Shown here piece by piece: positions 27,122-35,753 of a stretch of 64,000 nt of DNA. The number at the start of each line of letters is the position of its first letter. The stretch's first letter is position 1. The stretch comes from Gammaproteobacteria bacterium (GTDB lineage: Bacteria; Pseudomonadota; Gammaproteobacteria; Xanthomonadales; Marinicellaceae): the NCBI GenBank assembly GCA_024280395.1, contig JAJRQG010000096.1, positions 1 through 64,000 on the forward strand. The letters run 5' to 3'. A program made the translations under genes and the position numbers. A model generated the notes under the pieces. The model did no database searches. It had not been told where the DNA came from and saw only the letters and a list, made by a program, of their open reading frames with translations.

Positions 27122-28546
27122 TTATTTCTCGGCGTTCTTAATTTGTGCTTCAAGGGTATTGGCTGACTCCCTAATGTATTTGGTAAACAAATCGACATCG
27201 GGCATTATATTGGCAGCTGTTGTTGGGCTAAACGATAATACACCATTATAACTTAAAACAGGAATAATTAAGCCCATTCCATCAAAAATGGGCGCCATGC
27301 CCATATTCGCTAACATGAGTTTGCCATTCATATACAGTGGAATTTGTGGGCCTGGAACATTGGTAATCACCAAATTAAATACTGGGCGGTGTAATTTGCT
27401 GACATTCATGCGGGTATAAAGCCTTGATGCACCTGCTCCTAAAGCAAAAGGAATGAATTCCGCGTAATCGGTCATCTGCTTGGCACCAATCGCATCTTGA
27501 TAAGATTTTCCACGTTTTGTGTTTTCGTGTAGCTGACGCAGTTGGTCAATCGGATCATCCATATTTGTTGGTAATTGTACCAACATGGCTGATACTTGAT
27601 TGCCCATATCTCCTTTTTCAGTTTTTGAACGGGTATTGACTGGAATCATCGCCACCAAAGGCTTATCAGGCAACTCGTTTTTTTCTAACAAATACCGCCT
27701 TAACGCACCTGTACAAATGGCCAAAACCACATCGTTCAAAGTACAACCATCGACCGCAGCTCTTAGCTTTTTCACTCTGTCCAATGACAACAATGCAGAA
27801 TTCCACATGCGACGTGATGAAACCGGTTGGTTTAAAATACAATGCGGCGCATTAAAAACAGTTCGCGGTACTTCGCTGGTTTGGACACGTGATATTTTAC
27901 CTGTTGCTAGGGCGGCTTTGGCGGTATTTAATAATAAACTGGGTAATTTAAAGGGGCTCTTAACCAAATTAACATAGCTTTTGGTCAGTAATGAAAGATT
28001 ACTGGGAAGTTCTTCAATCTCACGTTCCGGTGCAGGTGAAATTTTGCGAGGTTTTGGTGAGGCGTCAAATAACAAGCCTAATATTTCAGCTCCAGATGCA
28101 CCATCAATGGCTGCATGGTGAATCTTGCTAATAATCGCAACTGAACCTCTGGGTACTTGGGGGACATTGTTTAATTCTTCGACAAAGATAAACTCCCACA
28201 AAGGGCGATTCCTATCCAGTGGTTGTGAAAATATTTTTGATGTTAATTTCCGTAATGATTTCCAATCACCTGGTTTGGGCAGTGCTGCATGATGCAAATG
28301 TAAGTTGATGTCAAAGTCTGGATCATCCACCCAATAAGGATTGCCCAACCCAATTGGTACATTGATTAGTTTTTGTAACAAACGTGGTGCCAGATGTAAT
28401 CTTTCCGCCAGAAAATCCTTAAATTCCTGAAAAGTTAAACTGCCTTCATAAACATTCAAGCCGCCCACATGCATCGGTGTATTGGGTGTTTCTAGATACA
28501 GAAAGGATGAGTCGAGTCCGCTGAGTTGTTGCATGGCACTATTCAA
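27122..28546 (-). CDS. Wax ester synthase/diacylglycerol acyltransferase (WS/DGAT)
   Basis: A 474-aa condensation-domain acyltransferase that esterifies fatty alcohols or diacylglycerol with acyl-CoA to make storage lipid. The catalytic HHxxxDG motif is seen as HHAAIDG near residue 143. Other family blocks are PLWEFIFVEEL, NDVVLAICTGALRRYL and NVPGP. Its full length suggests an active enzyme. It forms an operon with the downstream hydrolase. Confidence 0.92.
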   Translation of the reverse strand: MNSAMQQLSGLDSSFLYLETPNTPMHVGGLNVYEGSLTFQEFKDFLAERLHLAPRLLQKLINVPIGLGNPYWVDDPDFDINLHLHHAALPKPGDWKSLRKLTSKIFSQPLDRNRPLWEFIFVEELNNVPQVPRGSVAIISKIHHAAIDGASGAEILGLLFDASPKPRKISPAPEREIEELPSNLSLLTKSYVNLVKSPFKLPSLLLNTAKAALATGKISRVQTSEVPRTVFNAPHCILNQPVSSRRMWNSALLSLDRVKKLRAAVDGCTLNDVVLAICTGALRRYLLEKNELPDKPLVAMIPVNTRSKTEKGDMGNQVSAMLVQLPTNMDDPIDQLRQLHENTKRGKSYQDAIGAKQMTDYAEFIPFALGAGASRLYTRMNVSKLHRPVFNLVITNVPGPQIPLYMNGKLMLANMGMAPIFDGMGLIIPVLSYNGVLSFSPTTAANIMPDVDLFTKYIRESANTLEAQIKNAEK

Positions 28547-28636
28547 TTTTTAAGTAAAAATAGTTTACTACAAATAGAAAACTATTGAAACTAATGATTT
28601 TTAACATAGAATAGAATAAAAACCATAAATAATACT

Positions 28637-30337
28637 ATGATAATAGGAATAGACCTAGGAACAACCAACAGCGTATGTGCTATTTGGAAAGACGGCAAAG
28701 CACAACTTATCCCCAATCGTTTTGATGAATACATGACGCCTTCTGTGGTGAGTTTTGAAAAGGGGGGTAAAATCCACATTGGGCAAGCAGCAAAAACACG
28801 TGCAGTACTGTATCCAAAAGAATCAGTTAAAGCGTTTAAGCGTTACATGGGGACAGATAAGACTTACAAAATCCATGGTACTTTGTACACGCCTGTAGAA
28901 CTTTCATCATTGATCATAAAGCGCTTGATAGATGATGCTGAAGGTCATTTGGCAGAGAAAATTACCGAAGCGATTATTTCAGTGCCTGCTTATTTTAACA
29001 ATATTCAGAGAAGTGCGACCAAACAAGCAGCAGAATTAGCAGGGTTGAGAGTTGATAAGCTCATCAATGAACCCACTGCCGCTGCGATTGCCTATGGTTT
29101 ACAAGACAAACCAGAATATACGGATTTTATGATTGTCGATTTAGGTGGCGGCACATTTGATGTGTCTATTATGGAATATTTTGACGGTGTGCTTGAAGTC
29201 AAAGCATCAGGTGGTGATAACTTCTTGGGCGGTGAAGATTTTACCCAGGTATTGATAGAATTGTATTTAACTAAGGCACGTATTAGAAGCACGCAACTAG
29301 ATGCTAAGGCCAAACAAAAGCTCTATTACAGTATCGAACAACACAAACGACAACTTTCTTCCAATCGGCCTTTAAAAATAGAACCTTTTTTGGGTGTTAA
29401 AGCCGAGACAGTAGATATTACTTTTGATGAATACAAAAAATCATGTGAAAAATTACTGCAAAAAATCTCTAAGCCGATTGAAAGGTGTTTGCGTGATTCT
29501 GGTTTAGAACCGGCAGAAATTGATGAAATTATCTTGGTTGGTGGGTCTAGCCGCATGGGGTTCATTAAATCCATGGTGACCCGCATGTTTAAGAAGATCC
29601 CACGCACCGATATTGATCCAGATTTAACCATAGCTGTGGGCGCAGCAATCCAGGCGGGCCTTAAAGCCAAGGACAAAGACCTAGGTGATATCGTACTCAC
29701 CGATGTGAGTCCTTTTACATTGGGTACTGGTATCGTCAATGACAATGACGTCTATAACTCACAAGGGCTATTGTTTTCACCCATAATCGAACGCAACACC
29801 ACTGTTCCTGCCAGTCGCGTACAAAGTTATGTTACGGTTCGCAACAACCAAAAACAACTAGAAATGGATATCTACCAAGGTGAAAGCCGATTGGTAAAGA
29901 ATAACATTAAATTGGGTTCAATAACCGTCAATGTACCCAAAGCCAAAGCCGGTGAAGAAATGGTCGAACTGCGATTCAGTTATGACATTAATGGCTTGTT
30001 GGAGGTGGATGCCCATGTACCAAGTACGGGCGAAAGAAAGTTGGTGACCATTAATAATGCACCAGGTGAATTAACCGAAAAAGAAATTCAAGCATCAAAA
30101 ATAAAACTGGCGAAATTAAAAATTCACCCCAAAGACGATGAAAAAATAGCCGAACTGATCATGCGTGCCGAAAGCATCTATGAAAACTCACTAGAACAAG
30201 ACCGAGCTGACATCACACACAATTTAAGCCTATTTGAAGCAGTGCTAGAACGCCAAGACCCGAAAGAAATCGAAAGCATGGCCAAAGAATTTCGAGATTT
30301 TTTAGCTGAATATGAAACCAATGGTTGGTTTGAATGA
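28637..30337 (+). CDS. hscC: HscC-like Hsp70 chaperone
   Basis: A 566-aa Hsp70 with an N-terminal ATPase domain (IGIDLGTTNSVCA, VSVPAYFNN, VDLGGGTFDVS, LVGGSSRMGFIK) and a shortened substrate domain with no long helical lid. This is the size of E. coli HscC (556 aa) rather than DnaK (638). Its stop overlaps the start of a J-like gene by 4 bp, the same pairing as hscC with djlC (hscD). Clients are unknown. Confidence 0.9.
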   Translation: MIIGIDLGTTNSVCAIWKDGKAQLIPNRFDEYMTPSVVSFEKGGKIHIGQAAKTRAVLYPKESVKAFKRYMGTDKTYKIHGTLYTPVELSSLIIKRLIDDAEGHLAEKITEAIISVPAYFNNIQRSATKQAAELAGLRVDKLINEPTAAAIAYGLQDKPEYTDFMIVDLGGGTFDVSIMEYFDGVLEVKASGGDNFLGGEDFTQVLIELYLTKARIRSTQLDAKAKQKLYYSIEQHKRQLSSNRPLKIEPFLGVKAETVDITFDEYKKSCEKLLQKISKPIERCLRDSGLEPAEIDEIILVGGSSRMGFIKSMVTRMFKKIPRTDIDPDLTIAVGAAIQAGLKAKDKDLGDIVLTDVSPFTLGTGIVNDNDVYNSQGLLFSPIIERNTTVPASRVQSYVTVRNNQKQLEMDIYQGESRLVKNNIKLGSITVNVPKAKAGEEMVELRFSYDINGLLEVDAHVPSTGERKLVTINNAPGELTEKEIQASKIKLAKLKIHPKDDEKIAELIMRAESIYENSLEQDRADITHNLSLFEAVLERQDPKEIESMAKEFRDFLAEYETNGWFE

Positions 30338-31446
30338 CCGAACGCCATTATCCGTGGGATGTATTAGAAATTGATGAAACCGATGATAAAAAAAGCATCA
30401 AAAAAGCCTATGCAGTATTAATTAAGCAATACAAGCCCGATGAACATCCTGACAAGTTTCAGGAAGTTCAGGAGGCTTATAAGTATGCATTATTATCAAT
30501 TTATCAATTAAGCAAAGAAGTAACGGTTTTCGAAAACTCTGAAAGCATAACTATTATAGATATCAAAGATGAATATAATGTCCATGAAGAAGAAATCTTA
30601 AAAAAATTGTTAAAAAATTTGAAAGAGAAAACATTTTCAAAAAAGAAAGATAAAGATAATTTAAAAAACTGGACCTTTCTAGAAATTTATTACGGGATTG
30701 AAAATTTAAAATTCAAAGATAAAATTGCAAAAATAGTTTTTCAGAATGTTGCAGGAAATAATCTATTCTTAATGAAAGGATACGATAGACTTCTAATCAA
30801 TCCTAAAGTATTAATTTATATGAATAGAATTTTTGATTGGACAACAAAATGGCAAGAATATGGGCGTTTATTTCCTCAAGAGTATTTCATAGTTACCCTT
30901 GATTATATTGAAAACAATAGAAGTTTAGACTATTTTATCTTAGTTGAAGATTTTCTTGAAGGAATAAATTCAAGCATTGATAAAGGGTCACAAAAAATTA
31001 TTAATGTCATAGAAGTGCCCACTAAACGTTTCTGGTCTTTTGTAATAGATCTTTTGCTCCCTTTATTTATACTCCGTTATATTGATTATGTCGATGCGGT
31101 TAACAATCATTCAGGTGTTTCTTACATATTAATTTTCATAGGATTAAGGGTTGTTTTTGAAATTTTGACAAATAGTCACTCAAGCATAGGGAAAATAATA
31201 TTGAGGCTTAAAATTGTTGATAAGGATTTAAGTAGGATTTCAAAAAAACAAATTTTTACCAGACACATAGTATTATTAGTGTTGTTAACACCTTTCATCT
31301 TTATTTTTAAGGTTTCTTCTATTTATGAAAACACCTTAATTATGGCTTGTGGAATAGTATTTGTTGCAAATATAATTCTAATGTTCACCCATAAAAAGTT
31401 ATTACACGACTTGCTATCGAAAACCCACATTGTTAATACCAAATGA
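30334..31446 (+). CDS. J-like/RDD membrane co-chaperone 1
   Basis: 370 aa. Residues 1-50 form a J-like domain (YPWDVLEIDETDDKKSIKKA) followed by a hydrophilic middle. Residues about 225-370 are an RDD-type membrane domain with several helices (RFWSFVIDLLLPL, IGKIILRLKIVD). At the place of the J-domain HPD the sequence reads KPD (KQYKPDEHPD). A chance HPD follows three residues later. It is translationally coupled to hscC and to the next paralogue. It probably tethers the Hsp70 to the membrane. Confidence 0.78.
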   Translation: MTERHYPWDVLEIDETDDKKSIKKAYAVLIKQYKPDEHPDKFQEVQEAYKYALLSIYQLSKEVTVFENSESITIIDIKDEYNVHEEEILKKLLKNLKEKTFSKKKDKDNLKNWTFLEIYYGIENLKFKDKIAKIVFQNVAGNNLFLMKGYDRLLINPKVLIYMNRIFDWTTKWQEYGRLFPQEYFIVTLDYIENNRSLDYFILVEDFLEGINSSIDKGSQKIINVIEVPTKRFWSFVIDLLLPLFILRYIDYVDAVNNHSGVSYILIFIGLRVVFEILTNSHSSIGKIILRLKIVDKDLSRISKKQIFTRHIVLLVLLTPFIFIFKVSSIYENTLIMACGIVFVANIILMFTHKKLLHDLLSKTHIVNTK

Positions 31447-32588
31447 ATCCCTGGAAAACTCTAAACATAGATCCAACCGATGACAAACAAGCCATCAAAA
31501 AGGCCTATGCGGTATTGATTAAACAATTCAAACCCGATGAGAGTCCTGAAAGATTTAAAGAAATTCAAGCGGCTTATCAAATGGCGTTGTCAATGCGATT
31601 ATTGAAAAATCGAAAGTTTGATCATGTCAATAAATTTGAGAAATTTGAGAAAGAACAGTTCAACAATGAAGACCAGCTAAACAAGGATGACAATGAGATT
31701 GAAACAGACCCTTTTAAACTTTCTACAGCTGCTGTTGACGAAGAACACTTGAAATTTGAGCAGCAACAACAAAGTATAATTGATGGCCTCTTCAAAAAAC
31801 TGCATCAATTGGCTTTTTCGCCGTTAGCGGTTAAAAACAAATTGGGAAATTGGGGTTTTATTGAGGATTTTTATCAAATTGATGACATTGTTTTAAAATC
31901 AGAGGTGGCAATCAATGTCTTTTCTAAAATAGCCGAATACAATTTGTTTCAGTTAAGATCTAACGGTACTTTATTGATTGGTAAAGAGGTGGTTTGTTAC
32001 TTCAATCAAGTGTTCGATTGGAGCTCTCAATGGAAGTCTTATCAATCGGCTTTTGATGACGGTTACTATCTTGTTAATTTTCAGTTCTTAGACGTTCAGG
32101 AGGATAAAAAAGTAAAACAAAAATCACTGTTGTTTTTGCGATTCAAATCATTGTTTGCAGACCTGTTATTGGTGTTTATAGTTGGTTTTGTCATTCGTGG
32201 TATTCAAGCTGCATTTGGAATAGCTTTATTTGACAAAAATATTTTTGCTGAGGTCTATTTTACGTCATTAATACTGTTCAGGTTGGTATTTGAAATTAAG
32301 TCTGTAAACAAAAGATCTCCAGGAAAAACATCAAATAATTTAATTATCGTTGATGAATTTGGAAATTTTTGTTCAACAAAACAAACTTTAATTCGACATT
32401 TTGTGTTGCTTCTGCAATTGGTATTGGTTTTTGTTCTGCCTTTGTATTTTAGTAGTAGCTCCAATGATATATTTATTATTGGTTTTTATGCTTTTATCTT
32501 TGTTAACATACTATTGTATGCATTTACACGAAAGATGCTGCATGATTATTTCTCAAATACTTCAATTGTAAAACAATTTGTTACTTGA
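31443..32588 (+). CDS. J-like/RDD membrane co-chaperone 2
   Basis: A 381-aa paralogue of the preceding protein: J-like domain (NPWKTLNIDPTDDKQAIKKA), KPDESPERF in place of HPD, a Gln/Glu-rich middle, and a C-terminal RDD-like membrane domain (LLFLRFKSLFADLLLVFIV, SPGKTSNNLIIVDEFG). It overlaps the previous gene by 4 bp, so the three genes form one translationally coupled unit. Two co-chaperones beside one Hsp70 suggest two client sets or a heteromer. That is inference. Confidence 0.78.
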   Translation: MNPWKTLNIDPTDDKQAIKKAYAVLIKQFKPDESPERFKEIQAAYQMALSMRLLKNRKFDHVNKFEKFEKEQFNNEDQLNKDDNEIETDPFKLSTAAVDEEHLKFEQQQQSIIDGLFKKLHQLAFSPLAVKNKLGNWGFIEDFYQIDDIVLKSEVAINVFSKIAEYNLFQLRSNGTLLIGKEVVCYFNQVFDWSSQWKSYQSAFDDGYYLVNFQFLDVQEDKKVKQKSLLFLRFKSLFADLLLVFIVGFVIRGIQAAFGIALFDKNIFAEVYFTSLILFRLVFEIKSVNKRSPGKTSNNLIIVDEFGNFCSTKQTLIRHFVLLLQLVLVFVLPLYFSSSSNDIFIIGFYAFIFVNILLYAFTRKMLHDYFSNTSIVKQFVT

Positions 32589-32742
32589 ACAAAGGCAAAC
32601 TATTTTCATCTTTAACTGAAAGGAGCAGTTTATTTGTTGGTATAAATCATGCTTAATAGAGGTTATTATAGGTTTATCGAAGATTTCTGTGCAATAAATT
32701 CTAATTATCCTTTATCCATTATCAATTATCCTGTAACACGCG

Positions 32743-32748
32743 TATAAT
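32743..32748 (+). promoter_or_regulatory. Possible -10 box upstream of deaD
   Basis: A perfect TATAAT in ACACGCGTATAATACG lies 32 bp before the deaD ATG. The matching -35 region is weak, so this is only a candidate. Confidence 0.4.
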
Positions 32749-32779
32749 ACGCCGTCTTTTTATAGCTACGCCAAATCTT

Positions 32780-34705
32780 ATGTCCGAATCAGCAAATACC
32801 CCAACAATCTCCATTACATTCGAAGATCTTAATCTTGCTCCTGAAGTTTTACAGGCTGTTAAAGATGCGGGTTACGAACAACCATCTCCTATTCAGGAAC
32901 AAAGTATTCCTGCTATTTTATCAAGACGCGATGTTTTGGGACAAGCACAAACTGGTACGGGTAAGACTGCTGCTTTTGCATTGCCTACCTTGTCTAATTT
33001 GGATATGAAGGCCAAACATGTACAGGTGTTGGTTTTGACACCAACCCGTGAATTGGCGATTCAGGTGGCTGAAGCTTTTCATACCTATGCCAAACATTTA
33101 AAAGGTTTCCATGTTTTGCCGATTTATGGTGGTCAGAGTTTCGAACCACAATTAAAAGCGTTAAGACGTGGTGTACATGTAGTTGTAGGAACCCCAGGGC
33201 GCGTGATGGATCATATGCGCAGGAAAACGTTGAAGATTGATCAATTAAGTACTTTGATATTGGATGAAGCCGATGAAATGTTGCGAATGGGTTTTATTGA
33301 CGATGTGGATTGGATTTTAGAACACACACCTAAAGACCGTCAAATTGCTTTGTATTCTGCAACAATGCCTGCACAGGTTAAGAAAGTTGCGGTTAGGCAT
33401 TTGAATAATCCTTTTGATATTAAGATTAAAAACAAGACGGCAACAGCTAAAAATATTAATCAACGTTATTGGATGGTTAGTGGTTTGCATAAATTGGATG
33501 CATTAACCCGTTTGTTAGAAACCGAAGAATTTGATGCTGTTTTAATCTTTGTACGCACCAAAGTGGCTACAGAAGAATTGGCTGATAAACTTAAAGCAAG
33601 AGGATTTGCTGCTGAGGCGCTAAATGGCGATATCCAACAAAATCAACGAGAGCGCTTGGTTAACAATTTGAAAGCTGGAAAAATTGACATCTTAATTGGT
33701 ACCGATGTTGTGGGCCGTGGTTTGGATGTAGAGCGCATCAGTCATGTAATCAATTACCACATTCCTTATGATCCTGAGTCTTATGTGCACAGAATTGGTC
33801 GTACAGGTAGAGCAGGACGTTCTGGTGAGGCAATAATGTTTGTTGCTCGCCGAGAACAACGCATGTTACGCATGATTGAAAAAGTGACCAAACAACCGAT
33901 TCAACAAATGAAAATGCCCAGTGTTGCCGATATCAATGTGCAACGTATGCAGAAGTTTAAAGACCAGATCAGCGATACTATTGCCAGTGCAGACTTGGGT
34001 ATTTATCAACAATTGGTGCGCGAATTTCAAACTGAAACAGACAATGACCCCATGCAAATTGCAGCAGCGCTTGCATTATTGGCTCAAGGTGAAAAAGGCA
34101 TCTTGTTAAAAGAAGAAAAACATGCCGCTTATGACCACGATACTCAAGGCAATAAACGCAACCCAAGAAACTCAGGTGATTTTAATGACAATCGAAGTCC
34201 ACGTGGTGAAGCAGAAGAAAGAACACTTGATACCGAAGCCCAAGCCTTAAATAAACATCCTGATGTTGAGATGCAACGTTACTATGTCACAGTTGGATAT
34301 AACAACGGTGTTAAACCAGGCAATATTGTAGGCATGATTATTAATGAAGCTGATCTGGATAAGGACTATGTCGGTCATATCGAAATATTTGATGATGTGA
34401 CTACTGTTGATTTACCAGCGGATATGCCGCCAGAATTGATGAAACAATTAAGTTCTGCATTTGTTTGTGGAAAACCCAGCGAATTACAACCCGTAAAAGA
34501 AGGCCAAAAAGCCATGATTTCTCCTCCTTCAGGTGGTCAAAGACGTGGTGGAGAAGGCCGCAGAGAAGGTGGTCGCCGCAGAGGTTCAAAAAATTATGGT
34601 CGTGATAAGTCAGGTGGAGATCGTTCTGGTGGTAGAAAATTTGGTGGAAAAGGAAGGTCCTCAGGTGCTGGTGATCGTTCTAAAAGACGTAAGCCTAGGA
34701 ATTAA
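32780..34705 (+). CDS. deaD: DEAD-box RNA helicase DeaD/CsdA
   Basis: A 641-aa ATP-dependent RNA helicase for ribosome assembly and cold-stress RNA folding. Motifs in order: AQTGTGKTAAF (I), PTRELAIQV (Ia), LDEADEML (II), SAT (III) and HRIGRTGRAGR (VI). A DbpA-like RNA-binding domain follows (about 495-570, YYVTVGYNNGVKPGNIVGMI). The tail is Arg/Gly-rich. This architecture separates DeaD from RhlE and SrmB. Confidence 0.95.
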   Translation: MSESANTPTISITFEDLNLAPEVLQAVKDAGYEQPSPIQEQSIPAILSRRDVLGQAQTGTGKTAAFALPTLSNLDMKAKHVQVLVLTPTRELAIQVAEAFHTYAKHLKGFHVLPIYGGQSFEPQLKALRRGVHVVVGTPGRVMDHMRRKTLKIDQLSTLILDEADEMLRMGFIDDVDWILEHTPKDRQIALYSATMPAQVKKVAVRHLNNPFDIKIKNKTATAKNINQRYWMVSGLHKLDALTRLLETEEFDAVLIFVRTKVATEELADKLKARGFAAEALNGDIQQNQRERLVNNLKAGKIDILIGTDVVGRGLDVERISHVINYHIPYDPESYVHRIGRTGRAGRSGEAIMFVARREQRMLRMIEKVTKQPIQQMKMPSVADINVQRMQKFKDQISDTIASADLGIYQQLVREFQTETDNDPMQIAAALALLAQGEKGILLKEEKHAAYDHDTQGNKRNPRNSGDFNDNRSPRGEAEERTLDTEAQALNKHPDVEMQRYYVTVGYNNGVKPGNIVGMIINEADLDKDYVGHIEIFDDVTTVDLPADMPPELMKQLSSAFVCGKPSELQPVKEGQKAMISPPSGGQRRGGEGRREGGRRRGSKNYGRDKSGGDRSGGRKFGGKGRSSGAGDRSKRRKPRN

Positions 34706-34719
34706 TAAATAATTGTGCA

Positions 34720-34810
34720 GTAGTGCGACCCTTGTGGTCGCCCATGTCGGTTTTAATATTTAGTCAACACCATAATCGGGTACCCACAAGGGATACGCCA
34801 GAATGGCGCT
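34720..34810. repeat. REP-like hairpin sequence downstream of deaD
   Basis: GCGACC-CTTGT-GGTCGC (34725-34741) is a perfect small hairpin. CCCTTGTG inside it is repeated inverted as CACAAGGG near 34784. A further small palindrome CGCCAGAATGGCG follows. It is non-coding and resembles dispersed intergenic repeats. A transcription stop for deaD here is possible but no T-tract is visible. Confidence 0.5.
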
Positions 34811-34891
34811 TACTAAGGTCTAACATATTGAAATTAATGAAATAATCTGACCTCTATCAAAACATATCTTTTCAACCAAAAAGAACTCAAA

Positions 34892-34961
34892 CGGGTAGTT
34901 GGATTCAGTCAACAAGTAAAACCGTAGGTTTTAAAAAGTGTTGACTAAAGCCAACTACCCG
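34892..34961. repeat. 23-bp inverted repeat with nested hairpin
   Basis: CGGGTAGTTGGATTCAGTCA... at 34892-34914 pairs with 34939-34961 at 21 of 23 positions. The spacer holds another hairpin, AAAACC-GTA-GGTTTT. The left-arm string ACGGGTAGTTGG recurs at 62783-62794, so the element is dispersed. No gene lies between 34706 and 35062, and repeats fill most of that gap. Confidence 0.7.
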
Positions 34962-34970
34962 AAGGTCTCT

Positions 34971-35006
34971 TGGTTACATTATAAAATTATATTCTATTAC
35001 AATAAC
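34971..35006. repeat. 36-bp dispersed repeat, second copy at 62791-62826
   Basis: TTGGTTACATTATAAAATTA... matches TTGGTTATGTTGTAAATTCA... at 62791 in 30 of 36 positions. In both places it follows the GGGTAGTTGG string, which marks the two sites as parts of one repeat family. Confidence 0.6.
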
Positions 35007-35062
35007 TTAAGAGATTAAACTCTTTTAAGTAAGTGCAATTCGGGGCACGCCCTACCTATTTA

Positions 35063-35479
35063 TTAAGTCTTTTTCTCAGGATTGATCTTGGTGTTAATTT
35101 CATCTAAGGCGAAATTAAGTTTATCTAACAGCTTTTGCTTTTTGTCTTCATTGATGTATTTTGATTCAAATGCAGTCTGGGTTTTTTTGACCAAGTCATC
35201 TAAAGATTGTGCTTTTATATCTGGAGGATCTAAACTATCCTTTTCAGCTTCATCAAACAGTCCTATCCATTTTTCAGAAGCTTTTCCATAACTCAATAAT
35301 CGATACAAATATCGGCCGGGCTGATTACTATGCATAATCAATCCACTAATGGTAGCAAACACAATTAGTGGCATCAACATTAAATCTCTTGCGCCATCTA
35401 CGATTAATTTTAATTGAATAACCAAAGTATCGCGTATCACTTCAGAGCGAGCATGTTGTTTGATTTTTTCTTTACCCAT
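35063..35479 (-). CDS. Hypothetical protein with one membrane segment
   Basis: 138 aa. An amphipathic N-terminus leads to one or two hydrophobic stretches (LMLMPLIVFATISGLIM at about 34-50), then a Lys/Glu-rich helical tail that probably lies in the cytoplasm. I do not recognise the family. The codon use looks ordinary and a GGGTAAAGAAA-type start context precedes nothing else, so I take it as a real small gene. Confidence 0.55.
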   Translation of the reverse strand: MGKEKIKQHARSEVIRDTLVIQLKLIVDGARDLMLMPLIVFATISGLIMHSNQPGRYLYRLLSYGKASEKWIGLFDEAEKDSLDPPDIKAQSLDDLVKKTQTAFESKYINEDKKQKLLDKLNFALDEINTKINPEKKT

Positions 35480-35615
35480 GTTTAGTGTTTAGAGCTGATT
35501 ATAAGATGCGACTATTTTACTCCCCAAGCTGATATAATTAAATAGGCTGTAAGTCATTTACTTTAGAAATGTGTATGTATATAATTTATCCAGATTATTA
35601 ATATGGACAGTAAAT

Positions 35616-35753
35616 ATGACCAACATCGACACAAATAAAAAACTTCCTATACAACAAATCTTTATTCAAACAGTTACGCTAGTAAAGAGTAAGCTTCTAA
35701 TGTTCTTGAAATTTAGCGTTCCTTTTATTGTTAAAATCTACTTTAGACTAATT
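35616..35753 (+). pseudogene. Possible N-terminal fragment of a membrane protein
   Basis: Inside ORF 35571-35909 the stretch from the ATG at 35616 reads MTNIDTNKKLPIQQIFIQTV and continues into a hydrophobic segment, like the start of a multi-helix membrane protein. Past about 35753 the frame is only the antisense of the adhesin-like gene. It may be a truncated gene whose remainder was lost, or a chance ORF. The evidence is weak. Confidence 0.25.
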
